DNA from: Glaciozyma antarctica PI12 | Taxonomy: Eukaryota > Basidiomycota > Microbotryomycetes > Kriegeriales > Camptobasidiaceae | Assembly: GCA_002917775.1 (NCBI GenBank) | Contig: KZ627156.1 | Coordinates: 1,038,838-1,102,837, forward strand | DNA length: 64,000 nucleotides | Direction of reading: 5' to 3' | In this document: positions 1-10,996 of the stretch, piece after piece | How the letters are laid out: each line of letters starts with the position of its first letter | Numbering within the stretch: the stretch's first letter is position 1 | The notes under the pieces: generated by a model | Told to the model about the DNA's origin: nothing | Seen by the model: only the letters and a program-made list of their open reading frames with translations | Database searches by the model: none | Made by a program: the position numbers and the translations under genes

Positions 1-616
1 AGGAGGAGGGGAAGTCGGTCCAGGCGAGGTTGGAGGGGGAGGAGAGGTGGAGGTGGTCTCGTTGAGGGTTGGCGGGAGGGGGAGGGGAGGGGATGGAAGG
101 GCCGAAAGTGGCTACGGTGATGGCGGCGGATTCGTCGCCAATGGGGGAGGAAGGGTGGGAGGTGTTGGGGAGTTGGAGGGCGAGGGATTGGAGGGTCTTG
201 GTGAGGAGGGATAGGCGAGGTTCGAGGGACTTGACGAGGGCTTTGATGGCGGCACCTTTGGATTTGGCCGACGCGTCGCTTGGAGGGCGTTTGACTCCCG
301 AAGGAGAGGCAGAGACGGCGTTCCTCCTCTCCCTCGCTCTTTGTAGCTCCCTCCTCAGCCCAATCGCCTCGAGCTCCATCCGCCTAATCTCATCGACCAC
401 CTCGACCCCCAGCGGAAACTTGCGATCGCGTAGGTTTTGCTTGATGTACTCGGGGTCGTTGAGGATCTCGTTGAGGTCGAGGACGGGTGGAGGGATCAGG
501 CTCGCGCGGGATGAGCCGGAGGAGGAAGAGGATGGGGTGGCCAGGGAACGCGAGTGCCGGCAGAGAGAACAGCTGGCCGCAAGAGCCTTTCGAGCAGGTA
601 GTAGACGGGCCAACAT
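1..616 (-). CDS. DIA4: Seryl-tRNA synthetase, mitochondrial type (5' part, runs off window)
   Basis: The ATG at 616-614 opens a frame that stays open to the window edge (about 205 residues seen). Residues 1-30 are Arg/Ala/Ser-rich without acidic residues, like a mitochondrial presequence. The next part contains LDLNEILNDPEYIKQNLRDR, the start of the class II SerRS N-terminal tRNA-binding arm, followed by a long charged helix (RRMELEAIGLRRELQRARER) and a second Lys/Leu-rich helix, the antiparallel coiled-coil arm of SerRS. The catalytic domain lies outside the window. The enzyme charges tRNA-Ser; the presequence and single-arm layout point to the organellar isoform. No intron is needed in the visible part. 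It diverges from RIM9 across about 300 bp. Confidence 0.85.
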   Translation of the reverse strand, partial: MLARLLPARKALAASCSLCRHSRSLATPSSSSSGSSRASLIPPPVLDLNEILNDPEYIKQNLRDRKFPLGVEVVDEIRRMELEAIGLRRELQRARERRNAVSASPSGVKRPPSDASAKSKGAAIKALVKSLEPRLSLLTKTLQSLALQLPNTSHPSSPIGDESAAITVATFGPSIPSPPPPANPQRDHLHLSSPSNLAWTDFPSS

Positions 617-922
617 CGCGGGCTGAGCAGTGGAGTACGGAGGCAAGAGTGGTTCCTGCTCTCGAGATCTCATCTCAGGCGCTCAGGTCGACGCGATTTT
701 TGGACACTTCCTTCTTAAATTCCAGAGTTCCTTGGAGGGCGTTGCTGTGCTAGAATAGCGTATTACAGCGAGTGTTAGTCAGGGCACGTCGGGCGAAAGG
801 AACAGAGGCTGCTCATCTCGCACAGCCCTTGGCCTCCTCAGCGCAGTGGCTCGCCCTCTTGGCTTTCCCTCTGTCACCCCAGATTCCTCTCATCGGGACT
901 AACCCCAGCTCTCAACGCACTC
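617..922. promoter_or_regulatory. Divergent intergenic region, SerRS / RIM9
   Basis: This 306-bp gap separates two divergent starts and must hold both promoters and 5' UTRs. I see pyrimidine-rich stretches just before the RIM9 ATG but no recognisable TATA box or gene. Confidence 0.5.
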
Positions 923-3044
923 ATGGGAATCAAGCCAGTCACTCCAGGTGAGTCTCCTCGGTCATCTCCGCTCTCGGACCGCTGACCCGCCTCCTCTCGC
1001 TCTCTCCAGGCACCATCGTCGTGTTGGCGGGCACAGTGGTGCGCCATTCGCTCACTTTCCATTCAAGACTCTGGCTGACCTCTTGCGCGTACAGCTCCTC
1101 GTCCTCGCCTCCGTCTCAGTGCCACTCATCAAGAGCTTTTACTTCCTCGAGGCTGAAGTGGACGGCGTTAACTTCAAGCTGGGGACCTGGGGGTTCTGTG
1201 CCGGTGATGTGTGCAGCAACTCCACTCTGGGCTACAGTCTTGGTACGCGTGCTTGTTGAGGGAGGAGGGCACGAGGATGGAGCTGACTCTCCTTGAACTC
1301 CGCGAAGACGTCGACGCGCTGTTTGGAACCTCAGGCATCGCTGCAAGCTCGAGCATTCCCGAGACTCTCATCAAATGGATGGTGCGTGCAGCTCTGGAGG
1401 AGAAGGAAGGACGGAAAGCTGACCAGACCATCTGGCACAGACCTACGTCCTCGTACTCCACCCTATCGGTGCGTTCACCCACTCCTAGCCGAGAGGGGCT
1501 ACGCCAGCTTCTTCCCTCCCGCACGAGCTGACGCGCTTTTTTTTTGCAGCCGCAGGATTCGGCCTCATCGCGACCATCTTGGGCGTTATCTCCCACATCC
1601 GCGAATTCGGCAACGGCACCTTCACGACTTGCTTTGCCAGTTTCGGAGGAATCATCGGGCTGATTGCCTTCGCTTTCGATATCGCCATGTTCACGGTCGC
1701 GAAGAACCGCATTACGGGGTCCTCCGTAGGCGGAACGGCGTCGTTGGGGAACGCCATCTGGATCACTCTCGTCGGAGCGCTTTGCCTTCTCTTTTCGGGA
1801 TGCTTCTTCGGCGTGAGTTGAGCGACGAAAGGGAAAATAGCTGAAGCTGATTCGTTCCCTCGCAGCTCGGACGGTGCCTCATTCGCAAGCGTAAACACGG
1901 TCGCGAAGCGAGCGAGAAGAACAAGCCTCTCCCCGACGCCCAGCACAGCCAGTCGATGCGTCAAGACGCTCTCGGAACTGGCGGATATGGGCAAGGAGCG
2001 ATGTACGGGCAGAGCAACGGCGGCTACGTTCCGAGCAACGCCGCGTACGGAGCCGGAAAGAAGGAGGGAGGACTCCCCGTCTTCCAGGATCGCAACGGCG
2101 AGATCGTTCCTCTCAACTCTGGCGTCCATCCCGACGACGAGGAGAACCTATACGGCGATGGACGGAGCGGCCGGACGAACGGCGATACGGCGAGCCTCGT
2201 GAGCGGAGTCGGCATGGGGTACGGAAAGAGGACGCAGGCAGGAATGCCGGTGTCGCTCTCGGACGCTTCGGGCTGGGGAGGAGCTGGCGTCGGCGCAGGA
2301 GCAGCAGCGGGAGCAGGAACGGGCTATCTCGCGGGACGACAGAACTCGAGGCACAACTCGGCTTCGGGATCGACCACCACCCCCTTCGTCGGCATGCACA
2401 ACACTCCCGTCCCCGCTCCTAGTCCTTCGATCAACGACACTTACCCCAACTACCAGAACTACGCCACCTCCCCTCCCACTCCCGCCCTCACTCCCTCCGG
2501 CATGATGCCCCAGCCCACGATCGCCGAACAACCTGCAGGCTTCTACCGCGGCGGGGGAACTCCCTCCGCAGGCGAATACGGGTACTCGAACCCCTCTTCT
2601 CGCGGCGGCGTCGTCGCTCCCACTCCCGTCGTCCCCTCGTACCCCGCCGACAAAGTAGGAGGCTACTACGCCACTCCTCCCGCCCAGGCGTACGGATCTT
2701 CCTCCCAGTACCCCGACCCCTCCTCCCAGTACGCCCCGCCCTCTCAATACGTAACGCCCTCGCAATCCTACCGCGTCCAAAACCCCTCGCCCTCCCCTCC
2801 TCCAACCCAATACTCGCACGCACCGACGTACCAGACCGCTCCTCAATCAGGGTACCCATACGACCCCAACGGCGTGGTGAGGAGGGATTCAACGAGCACG
2901 TATGGCGAGCATGGGCAGGAGCCTACGACGATTGATTATTTGGCGGGAGCGGGGTCGGCGGGAGGGAATCCTTATCAGGGGTCGCAGCAGCATAACCCGT
3001 ATGATCAGGGAGCGTACGAGCAGCCGACGCATAGGAATTATTGA
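923..3044 (+). CDS. RIM9: pH-response regulator palI/RIM9 (SUR7/PalI family membrane protein)
   Basis: Seven exons, about 581 residues: 923-947, 1010-1038, 1095-1242, 1308-1381, 1441-1468, 1550-1812, 1866-3044. The N-terminal 170 residues carry four membrane segments (TIVVLAGTVLLVLASVSV; TYVLVLHPIAAGFGLIATIL; FGGIIGLIAFAFDIAMF; WITLVGALCLLFSGCFFG). An extracellular loop after helix 1 has the claudin-like pattern GTWGFC followed by a second Cys. The last exon encodes about 390 residues rich in Gly, Tyr, Pro, Ser and Gln, typical of the cytoplasmic tail of fungal PalI/Rim9. The family assists the RIM101/PacC alkaline-pH sensing complex at the plasma membrane. Splice junctions all keep frame; intron 5 has a long T-run before its acceptor. 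It is convergent with RPN5. Confidence 0.85.
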
Positions 3045-3301
3045 GGGAATGGGAGAGGAGGGACATTGGCATGAGATGGAACGAAGCTGTTTGTACATTG
3101 TCCTCGAGCAGCGTTTGTTGAGAGAATTGCGGGTCGCTCTCGCACTCGCATGACGCTCTCCTCTCTCTCGCGAACCTGCTACGTCGTCGAGCGCTTGGTG
3201 CGAGAGCGAGAGATGGGTGGCGTGCCTCTCGCTCGCTTGCACGTTCTCTCGCTCCGTACACGCCTGCGATATTGCTACTGCTCGACGAGCTCGATTACAC
3301 C

Positions 3302-5149
3302 TCAGGCCTTCAGACTCTGCGTGGCCTTCAACGCCGAATGCACCGCATGCTCCTGCGTCGCCCAAAAACCCATCAGCCCCACTCTCGCACGACACACGAA
3401 CGAACGACTCACCTTCGCGATCAAATGACAGCTCTTCTCAATCAACCCCATTAACTTTCCCACATCCGAGCTCCACTCATTAAGCACCTCATCATTCCCC
3501 CTCGGCGCCTGGAAAGTAACGACTCCCGCCGGGCGGTCAATCTTGGCGTACACCGTCTTGGACGTGACGAGAGACGAAAGGAACTCCTCCGTCCTGGCGG
3601 GGGTGAGGTCGAGGAGCTCTGCGAGACGACCGAGCGTGATGCGAGTGTAGTACTTTGAGATCGTGCGGATGTTCTGCGTTTGTGAGAGTTAGCGAGGTGG
3701 AGAGGGAGGAGGGTGGGAGGACGTACGTGCTCTACGACGCGGTCGTGGAGGACTTCCCAACGCTTGTCGCCCTTGCTCGACGCCTCGGACTCCTCGACAT
3801 CTCCAACGACGCCGACGGTCCCCATGGGTCCGAATACCTTCGTCCGGCGCAGGTCCTCGCCGTACAGGCTCTCGATCCCGGGCCACCGCATGAGTTCAGG
3901 CGTGGTGAAGCACTTGATCAAGGCGCTGCGTCGACGCGTTAGTTTCGCCTAGGAGGGAGAGGGAGGGAGGGGAACGCACCAGGTTTCGGGAAGCTTGACG
4001 AGCTTGTCGTCCTTGAAAACGCGCTCGAGGAGGTCGCTCTGCTCGTTGTCGTATGGTGCCAGGACGATGAAGAAGACGATGTTGCGCAGGACGGCGGACC
4101 AGAGAGCGTCGTCGGCCTGGATCGACGAGGTGTCGTACACTTGCCGGTAGTACTTGCAGACCTCGAGGTACTTGGCCGTTTGGAGGCCCCAAAGGATCAT
4201 AAGAGCGTAATACCGGAGCTTGAGGTCCTGTCGTGCTTCGACGTTAGCTCACCAGCGCCAGGGAGGGCCAAAGGCAAACGCACCTCGTGCTCCTTCTCCG
4301 CAAGCCATTTGATGTTGATCCGCTTCGCGACAATGCCAACCTTGTCCCAGTCCTCTTGCTCCTTAAGCAACCGCATCTGCTCGAGGATGAAATCGACCTT
4401 CTCCCGACGCTCCATCGACCCGAACGTCTCGACCTGGAGCTCCTGCAGCAAGTCGGACGCGACCGTGACATCTCTTCCACTTCTCTCTCCCTAATCGCCG
4501 ACAGCATCCTCGTCACGCGCGCTCGTGGTACCTCCAAGTAGATCTGTCCCGTCGTGCCGCATCAGCTCCCGCCGCCGCCACCCGCCAGAATCGGAACGCA
4601 CCTTGCCCTCCGTCACCTCCCTCAGCGTCTCGATCAAATCGAGCTTCTCCTTCCCCTCCATCGGCTCGAGGTACTTCATGACATCCTCGACCATGTTCTG
4701 CGTCGCCTGGCGCATCTGGCCGTGCTTCTTGGAGAGGAGCGAGATGTGCGAGTTGAGGAGCGTCCATTCCTTCTTGTCGTGGAGGAGGGAAGTGATGGCG
4801 ATGAGGACGCGGGTGGTGGAGGCTAGGTCGGCGGCCTGGGAGGGGAGTCAGAGGTGTAGGAGAGCGGAGGGGAGGGGACGGACATTGCGAGTCTGCTTCT
4901 CGAGGACGAGGAGCTTGTCGAGCGCTTCTTGAAGATTTCCGGCCTGCGTTCGGTTGGATGAGCGTGCGTTCTGGAGAGCGGTGAAGGTGCTCACCTCTGC
5001 TAGGGACTGAGCGACTGGAACGAGCTGTGAGTTGGGAGAGAGCCGGGCGATGGTCAGCTCTGGGAGGTGCCTGGCTGAGCCTGAGCTGAGCGTACCTCGT
5101 CTACGTCCTTTGTTAGATCAGCTTCTTGCTTTCGTTGAACTTCAGACAT
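3302..5149 (-). CDS. RPN5: 26S proteasome regulatory lid subunit Rpn5 (PSMD12)
   Basis: The start MSEVQRKQEADL is at 5149. At least seven introns interrupt the gene; several first exons are very short. Diagnostic stretches include KEKLDLIETLREVTEGK, REKVDFILEQMRLLKEQEDW, YYRQVYDTSSIQAD and, near the C-terminus, the PCI-domain winged helix IDRPAGVVTFQAP followed by LNEWSSDVGKLMGLIEKSCH. The last intron lies after HLIAK and the final exon encodes EHAVHSALKATQSLKA. Rpn5 is a scaffold PCI subunit of the 19S lid, next to the Rpn11 deubiquitinase. One donor (near 4884) reads gtccgt, a form used repeatedly in this window. Length, roughly 460 residues, fits the family. Confidence 0.92.
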
Positions 5150-5348
5150 CCTTCAAACACGCGGCAGGAGGAGGAAGGAGGACAGCTCCCCCTACAGGCG
5201 TCGTCACCCCGCGCAGAGCTGGGCTGCTATTCCGACCAAGTAGCACCTCCAGCTCGCCCACCGAGGCTCTCTTGCTCGATATCACCTCCAAGGATCTAAT
5301 TAACAATTCTAAGCTGACCATCAGGACCAATCTCAAGCTCGTAGTCCT

Positions 5349-7233
5349 TCACCTCTCCGTTTCTCTCCATTCTCTTCCTTCCCTCTTCCTCCGAGTCGCA
5401 GCCCTCCCCGTCGGTTCCTCCTTCCACTTCGTCCCCCTCTCCGACTTCTTACTCCTAACCTTGCTCTTCCCCTCCCCAAACTTGTCCTTTGTCTTTTGCA
5501 TCACCTCCTCCTTCCCCGCAGGAGCAGGCATCGCTCCGTTCTTGGGCGCGTGAGGGAATGTATCGCCCCAGGCGACCTTGCGAGCGTCGTAGTACTCTTG
5601 TCGGCCTTGAGATTTGGGAATCGTGTGTCGTTCGAGTAGGCCTGTTGAAGAGGTTTAGCGAAGAGCGAGGAGAGGACGGAGAAGACGAACCGGAGGCGGT
5701 GCAAACTTCGAGAATGATATGCCCTGATCGCTTGAGCGGAGGAGCGACGAGCCTCGGCCATGCCAGCTCGTTCCCTTCCGCCGTATCCTCGACCTGATCC
5801 ACCTCAGTCGCAGCGTCCAATTCGGAGAGCGACAAGCCAGCGATCTCGTCGACGAGCTCCGTGGGCGAGGCGGCGTCCTTCTCCTCCTTCGGGATGGACT
5901 GAGGTGCGCGACCGGCGGGACGAACGCCGCGACGGATAACGACATACGAGAACTTGGCGTCGTCTTCACCGCGAGTCGTGTGCTTCGTGTGGCGGAGGAA
6001 AGGAGGGGAGCGAACTGCGAAGACGGGTTAGCTGCGAAGGCCGCTCGCGAGTGGCATGCGCACCTCGTTGCGAGAAATGGCAGTAGGACTTGGTCGAGTG
6101 GTGAAGAGGGCAGTCCCCATCGTGCGGACACTGCGAGCGAGCGTCAGTCTCCCCTCAGTACGTGAATGCAGCGAACGACGCACAGGAGCGAGGACGAAGC
6201 ACCCCTTCTCAGGTCCCACCTCCCCCTCAACCGTCTCCTCCCTCCCCAAGCTCCTCCTCCCATACCCCAGCAACTGCTCTCTCGCCTCCAGCACCATCCT
6301 ACTCCCTCCGGGCATCCCCCTCTCAACCACCACAATCACCTCCGCCCCACTCTCCCACATACATCTCACGACATCCTTCCTCCTCTCCTTCGTCCCCAAA
6401 TCCCCCAACGAAAACGCCGCAATCGCCACCGTCCTCTTCCCCCCCTCCGCGGGCACACTTGTCTTCCTCCCCAACTGCAATTTCGCCAACGCCGAATCGC
6501 TCGCCGGCACCGCAAGCTGATACGCCCTCCCCTCCAATCTCCCCTCCCCAATCCTACTCGGCAACGCTCCCAATACCCCACTCGACAATTCCACCATCGC
6601 TTTACTCGCATCCAACCCCACGTACGTCCTCCCCTCCCCACCCCACACCTCCCCAAAAGCCCACGCCGCACTCCCAGTCCCACTCCCCCAATCTACCATC
6701 CTCTCCGGCTTCCAATCCCCAAGTACCGAAAGCCGATCCCGCGTCATCGTCAACGCGTGAAGCGTGGCGCCGTAGATGGAGGGCATGAGGCCTGCGAGAA
6801 AGGCGAGAGAGGTCGCGGCGTCGTAGGTTGTGCTTAGGGCTTGTCGGTCGCGATACGAGGATCCCGTGGAGCGGAGGATGGGAGTAGTGGATCCGAGGTG
6901 GGCGTATAGATCCAATGCGGAGATACGAAGAGCAGGGTTGTCGTCCGCCTCTGCGCAGGGTTAGCAAAGGAAGCAGGAGGGAGGAGGGAAGGACGGACGA
7001 GCGATGGCGGCGTCTACCGCCTCCTGTAGCTCTCGAGGGAGGGTCACGTCCCCGCGAAGGCTTTCTCCACGCTGGGCGGAGGCGGATTTGGAGAGCGCGG
7101 GAACGGGGTCGCGAGGAGAGGATTGTTGGTCGGCGTGGTGGTGCGCGTTGATGTCGAGCTGGAGGCGCGAGATGGCCTCTGTGCGGACGTGGCGGCGGAG
7201 GAGAGGCTGTAGGGAGGTGATACGGAGTGCCAT
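5349..7233 (-). CDS. RSM22: Mitoribosome small-subunit associated methyltransferase-like protein Rsm22
   Basis: I chose the ATG at 7233 because it gives a clean mitochondrial presequence (MALRITSLQPLLRRHVRTEA); an in-frame upstream ATG-less extension to 7299 is less likely. The second exon holds the SAM-binding fold with MVDWGSGTGSAAWAF and VGLDASKAMVELSS. Downstream exons carry the family's Fe-S cluster motif CPHDGDCPL followed by CHFSQR, then FSYVVIRRGVRP and SQGRQEYYDARKVAWGD. A lysine-rich tail ends at 5349. Rsm22/METTL17 proteins bind the mitochondrial small subunit during assembly and need the Fe-S cluster. Five exons are inferred; the intron before GLLERHTIPK (donor gttcgt) restores the frame exactly. 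The stop lies about 200 bp from the RPN5 start (tandem arrangement). Confidence 0.88.
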
Positions 7234-7642
7234 CGTAGCTGAGTCCGCGTTGGGACGTGTGAGAGGAGGAGAAGGAAGAGTTGACTTCGCCAACAGCAAC
7301 TTTCTTTCGGCCAGTCGCAGGAGAGGCGTTGGCTCGACAGGAACAGCTGCTCTAAGGATTGTGGACGCCAGACAGCTGCCAGCTCTTTAAAGACCTCTTC
7401 AGAAAAATCGCAAGCTCCTTTCTTAATTACAACACCTTGCTGACCCTCCGCATTCCTCCCTCCTTCGCACGCTTCTCCAGAGCTTCTGCATCACCCAAGC
7501 ATCCCACAGCCTCGTAGAAGCCTCGTCAAACGCTGCCTCGAATACTGGACTCTCCGAGCCTCGAGAGATGGAGGGACAAAGGCAGGGATGGAGGTGTCGT
7601 TCGTCCAGATCCGAGGCGTCGAGCTATCCCAACGGCTCCTCG
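7234..7642. other. Intergenic, RSM22 5' side / APC10 3' side
   Basis: About 400 bp upstream of RSM22 and downstream of APC10 (both on the minus strand). It should contain the RSM22 promoter and the APC10 3' UTR. I see no conserved coding signal. Confidence 0.4.
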
Positions 7643-8447
7643 CTATCGAATCGTCTCGTGCTGCTTGAATGCCACTGTCGTAAACGGCATCAACCCATCC
7701 GTGATCTGCGGCCTGCACGCACCACTCGCATCAGCTCCCGCCCACCTCCTCTCGCACTCCCCACTCACTGCCTCGGCGCAAACACCCTCACTCCTCGCAC
7801 GTGCGTATCCTTCCCGTTCAAATGATTCGAAATAATCGCAATCTGCAATAAGTGCGCTCGAATCGGCTCACTGCGCCTCCATCAGCTCGAGCGCACCGCA
7901 CAGCGAGAGCTCACTCACTCCTCCTCCCCATCTTCCGCTGCTCCATCACCGCCGAGACGAAAGTGCTGCCATCCTGCAGGCGAGTGAAGCTCGACGTAGC
8001 GGATTTCGTGCAGGTCGCCGTGGTACGTCCCGGCGCGGAGGGAGACCTTTTGGGGAGTGTACGAGTCGTCGAGAGCTACGTCCGCGTAGAGAGAGATTTG
8101 CTGTGGGTCCAGTGCTCAGCGGAGCCGTTCTGTACACGCTGTGCCGAGCAGCTCATGCTGATGGACTGCTTCTTTGAGAACTGGATGTTGATGAGGTGAG
8201 GTTGCGGTCCTTCGCTCCTGCGGCTTCGCGTCAGCCAGCTCGCCGCGACGCAGTTGAAGGAGAGCGCACTGCCACAGCACTGTCGGATTCGGATCGCGCA
8301 GGTTCTCGACGCCGTGCCCGGGCTTGGAGCTCGAGACGGACCAAGCAGCGAGAGAGCCGACGTCGCGTAGGTTGGAGACCTCTGGAGGACGCGGAGGTTA
8401 GCTACGTGTTGGTGGAGAGCGGAGCAGTTCAGCTTACCCGGATCCAT
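7643..8447 (-). CDS. APC10: Anaphase-promoting complex subunit 10 (Doc1/APC10)
   Basis: Spliced product of about 180 residues, usual for APC10. After the short exon MDP-E, the DOC domain reads NLRDVGSLAAWSVSSSKPGH, then PQPHLINIQFSKKQ, DSYTPQKVSLRAGTYHGDL and LLQIAIISNHLNGKDTH. The C-terminus ends ...KQHETIR; the terminal Ile-Arg (IR tail) is the known docking signal for TPR subunits such as Cdc27. APC10 is a co-receptor for degron substrates of the APC/C ubiquitin ligase. An in-frame start at 8513 would add 22 residues; I prefer 8447, close to the domain. The intron at 8101-8156 appears to start with AT rather than GT (see findings); the only GT alternative would be a 35-nt intron. It diverges from the PIG-Y-like gene. 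Confidence 0.85.
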
Positions 8448-8553
8448 GAACTCAGTCGTCCAGCGCCAGGTCGAAGCGTGTGGCAGGAGGGAAGGGAGTT
8501 CGACGCGAAGCACGCTGCTGTTGTTCTCCTCCCACCATCAGCTCCCTCTCAGA
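8448..8553. promoter_or_regulatory. Compact bidirectional promoter, APC10 / PIG-Y-like
   Basis: Only 106 bp separate the preferred APC10 start (8447, minus) from the first plausible PIG-Y start (8554, plus), so one short region must drive both genes. No TATA box was seen. Confidence 0.45.
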
Positions 8554-9109
8554 ATGGCCACCACCGCCCACTCGCCTCCCCTCTCCTTCCAGGCCTCTCA
8601 CCGCTCCATTGGCCCCGCCTCGACTCCGGACGTACAGACCTCGCGCCCACCTTTCCGAAGCGAAGACCTCTCCGCCGCTCTTTCGTCCCCCAACCTCCGC
8701 TCGCGCCGACCCAAGCCGACTAAGAAGCAACAGGAGCGCGGAGAGCGAGGAGAGGAAGGAGACGGGTGGATCGGGAGATGCTGCTGTGGGGATGGGGGAT
8801 GCTCGTCGGCTCGACGACGTGCTTCGTGCTGGGAGTTTGGAGTATCGCTGTGGGGCCATTCATCGATACAGAGGGAGTTTGGGTGAGCTCGTCTGCTTGC
8901 AGATCACGGGGGGTTCGAGCTAATGGGGTGTGTGCAGCTGCTGGACGCTCTGGCGAAGGACACGCACTACAAGTACCTGCTCGTCTTCCTGGTGCCCGTC
9001 ACGCTGTACGCGGTGATTATCAACTGGTGGGGATTGAAGGTAAGCTATGACGGTCGTCCACTCTACGAGCACAGCTGACGAACGCTTCCAGATCTTCCGA
9101 CACGCCTAA
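8554..9109 (+). CDS. GPI-GlcNAc transferase subunit PIG-Y/Eri1-like (frame break near 8.77 kb)
   Basis: Two membrane helices and an invariant-looking end identify it: helix 1 MLVGSTTCFVLGVWSIAVG (exon to 8882), helix 2 YLLVFLVPVTLYAVIINWWG (exon 8938-9039), and the last exon 9092-9109 giving KIFRHA; human PIG-Y ends in a similar (K)LFRHN. The family is a small subunit of the ER enzyme that starts GPI-anchor synthesis. From the ATG at 8778 the product would be about 73 residues, the size of human PIG-Y. An upstream frame from the ATG at 8554 encodes a Ser/Pro-rich segment ending in a basic patch (RSRRPKPTKKQ) that would suit a cytosolic N-terminus, but it is in another frame; no intron joins them, so an assembly indel near 8770 or the shorter start must be assumed. 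Confidence 0.65.
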
Positions 9110-10421
9110 GCTCGTCTCGCTGCAGACCCTCGCCTCACCTGCTTCCCGCTCTCGAATGCGGTATGAGCGGTATCGGCCACGGAGCTCTTTGCTACGCCCT
9201 CGCTATTGGGGCTGCTCGCTATAGTTGCGGCGTCCGGAGCGCGTTCGACTCCCTTGCGGAGCGCACGTAGCGAGGCGGTTCAAGGTGCGTCTATGTCTCT
9301 CTCGTCTTGCTCTGAGACCTGAACTGACCGTCTTCTGCTGTTCAGGCACCTTACCGATTCTCTGACTCGGATCGAGGGAGGTGCACGATTTGACATGTGG
9401 GCAAAAGATCGCAACCTGCGGAATTGAGAATGTTCGCTGGAGAGACGTCCTTTGGCCTGCTGTATAGCTGCTGAACTGAAGGAGATGCTTTGTACCAAAT
9501 CTCGTCGCAGGGTCCATGTTGGAGGTGATGGAACTTGAGGATGAGTATCGAATGGAGGAGATCAATGTCCGGGTGGCGGAGAGGGAGTCGGAGGAGGAGT
9601 ACGAGCACGAGAAGCACTGGTGGGCCGAGCAGGAGGAGAGAGATAAGGAGGAGGACGAAGCTCGGCGCAGGGGCTGGCGGTCGGATGCAGACGAGTCGGA
9701 TTCAGAGCTTGGGACGACTGACGAGGACGAAAGTTCCGCCTGAGGCCCGAGGGTCTGCTCTCGCAGTGAATGGAGGATACGGAGGGGGTTTGTCGAGATA
9801 TGTACGCTTGAAATACGTCGGAAGTTTGTGCATTCGAGTTCGAGTTTCTCGAGAGCGGAAGTTCGATGGTCGGGGAGCGGAGTGGAGTCTTAGACGGCTT
9901 TACGAGATTCGGCGGCGGCGGCGGCGGCGAGGCTGGGAGCGAGCGAGGGATGCGAGGGGGTGGGGGAGAGGTGGTGTGGTGTCCAGCTGGTTAAGTTTCG
10001 GCGTGAGAGTGGGTCGGACATGGTTCGAGCGGGGAGCTTGGAGTGGAGGGAAAGAGGAGCGAGCGGGACTTCGGCAGCGAGGGTCGCTGACTCTGCCTCA
10101 AAAAACGATTTTTGGGTCTCTCTCTCGGGCTCAGCTTGGATTTTACTTATTACGAGTCGCTAAAGGGCTCCTGGCTCTGCCTGCTCTCCCTCTCCTCGAC
10201 AGAGAAGAGAAAGAAAGTAACTCCTGTCAATTCCCAGCGCGACTCCGATCGAAAATCTCACAGCTGAGCGCTCTCTCCTCCCTGCGCTCTCTCCTGGCTA
10301 CTCTTACCTCAAACACCTTCACCAGAACTCGCACAGCACAGCACAGCGCCAGCCACCACAGCATCCTCCACCTCCGCCGACCCAACTCTACCCTCAACCT
10401 CCTCCGCCCCATCCGCTCCTC
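9110..10421. other. Long intergenic region with unresolved transcript-like signals
   Basis: About 1.3 kb between the PIG-Y-like gene and SF3B6. Two good intron-like segments occur on the plus strand (a gtgcgt donor near 9284 with a cag acceptor near 9346; a gtatag donor near 9462 with an acceptor near 9510), but the exons between them are closed in all frames. The part after 9750 is purine- then pyrimidine-rich and contains GGC-type triplet repeats near 9915. It may be a spliced non-coding transcript or the 3' UTR of the upstream gene. Confidence 0.35.
9516..9743 (+). CDS. Possible acidic small protein (or terminal exon), unrecognised
   Basis: A 75-codon frame dominated by Glu, Asp, Arg and Trp (for example EHEKHWWAEQEERDKEEDEA, ending SDSELGTTDEDESSA). 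It follows directly on a good splice acceptor (cag at about 9508-9510), which suggests a terminal exon rather than a whole gene, but no open upstream exon could be joined to it. Low-complexity acidic frames arise by chance in GA-rich DNA, so this may be nothing. Confidence 0.22.
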   Translation: MLEVMELEDEYRMEEINVRVAERESEEEYEHEKHWWAEQEERDKEEDEARRRGWRSDADESDSELGTTDEDESSA

Positions 10422-10996
10422 ATGGCTCTCCGACAAACCAACGTCGTTCGTCCTTCTCCCCTCCAGTCTCGCACCAGCTAACACCCCCCACTTCAGGCCA
10501 AGCTACCACCAGACGTGAACCGTATTCTCTGGGTCAAAGTCCGTCCTCTCCCCATCCTCCACCGTAGGAACCCAACTGACTCGTCTCCTACAGAACCTCA
10601 ACTACAAGACGCGCGGGGACGACCTCTATGACCTATTCGGCAAGTACGGTGCTGTGCGACAGATAAGGCTGGGGAATGAGGCCAAGACGAGGGGGACGGC
10701 GTTCGTGGTGTATGAGGATGTGATGGATGTGCGTCGCTCTCTCCCTCCTTTCGATGGAGCTGATGCGGTAGAGAGCAGGCGAAGAATGCGTTCGATCATT
10801 TGAATGGATTCCATCTCCAAGAGCGGTATCTAGTTGGTGAGTCCTTCTGCAGAGTAGGAGGGAGGAGGGGAGCTGATGAGGAGGTGCAGTGCTTTATCAC
10901 CAGGCGGCGAAGCAGGCGAACAAGGCCGACATCGCAAGGAGGGAGAAGGAGGTGGCGGAACAGAAGAAGAAGTACGGGATTCCAGAGGCTGAGTAG
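10422..10996 (+). CDS. SF3B6: Splicing factor 3B subunit 6 (SF3b14a/p14), branch-site RRM protein
   Basis: Five exons (10422-10442, 10497-10538, 10594-10728, 10779-10836, then the last exon to 10996). The product is about 125 residues, as in other SF3B6 proteins. A single RRM shows RNP2 (RILWVKNL) and RNP1 (RGTAFVVYED), preceded by the family's KLPPDVN and followed by AKNAFDHLNGFHLQERYLVV. A charged helical C-terminus ends in KKKYGIPEAE. In U2 snRNP this protein contacts the branch-site region and binds SF3B1. Donors gtcgtt and gtccgt are used in addition to the usual types. The gene for the SF3b partner RSE1/SF3B3 lies 24 kb away in the same window. Confidence 0.92.
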
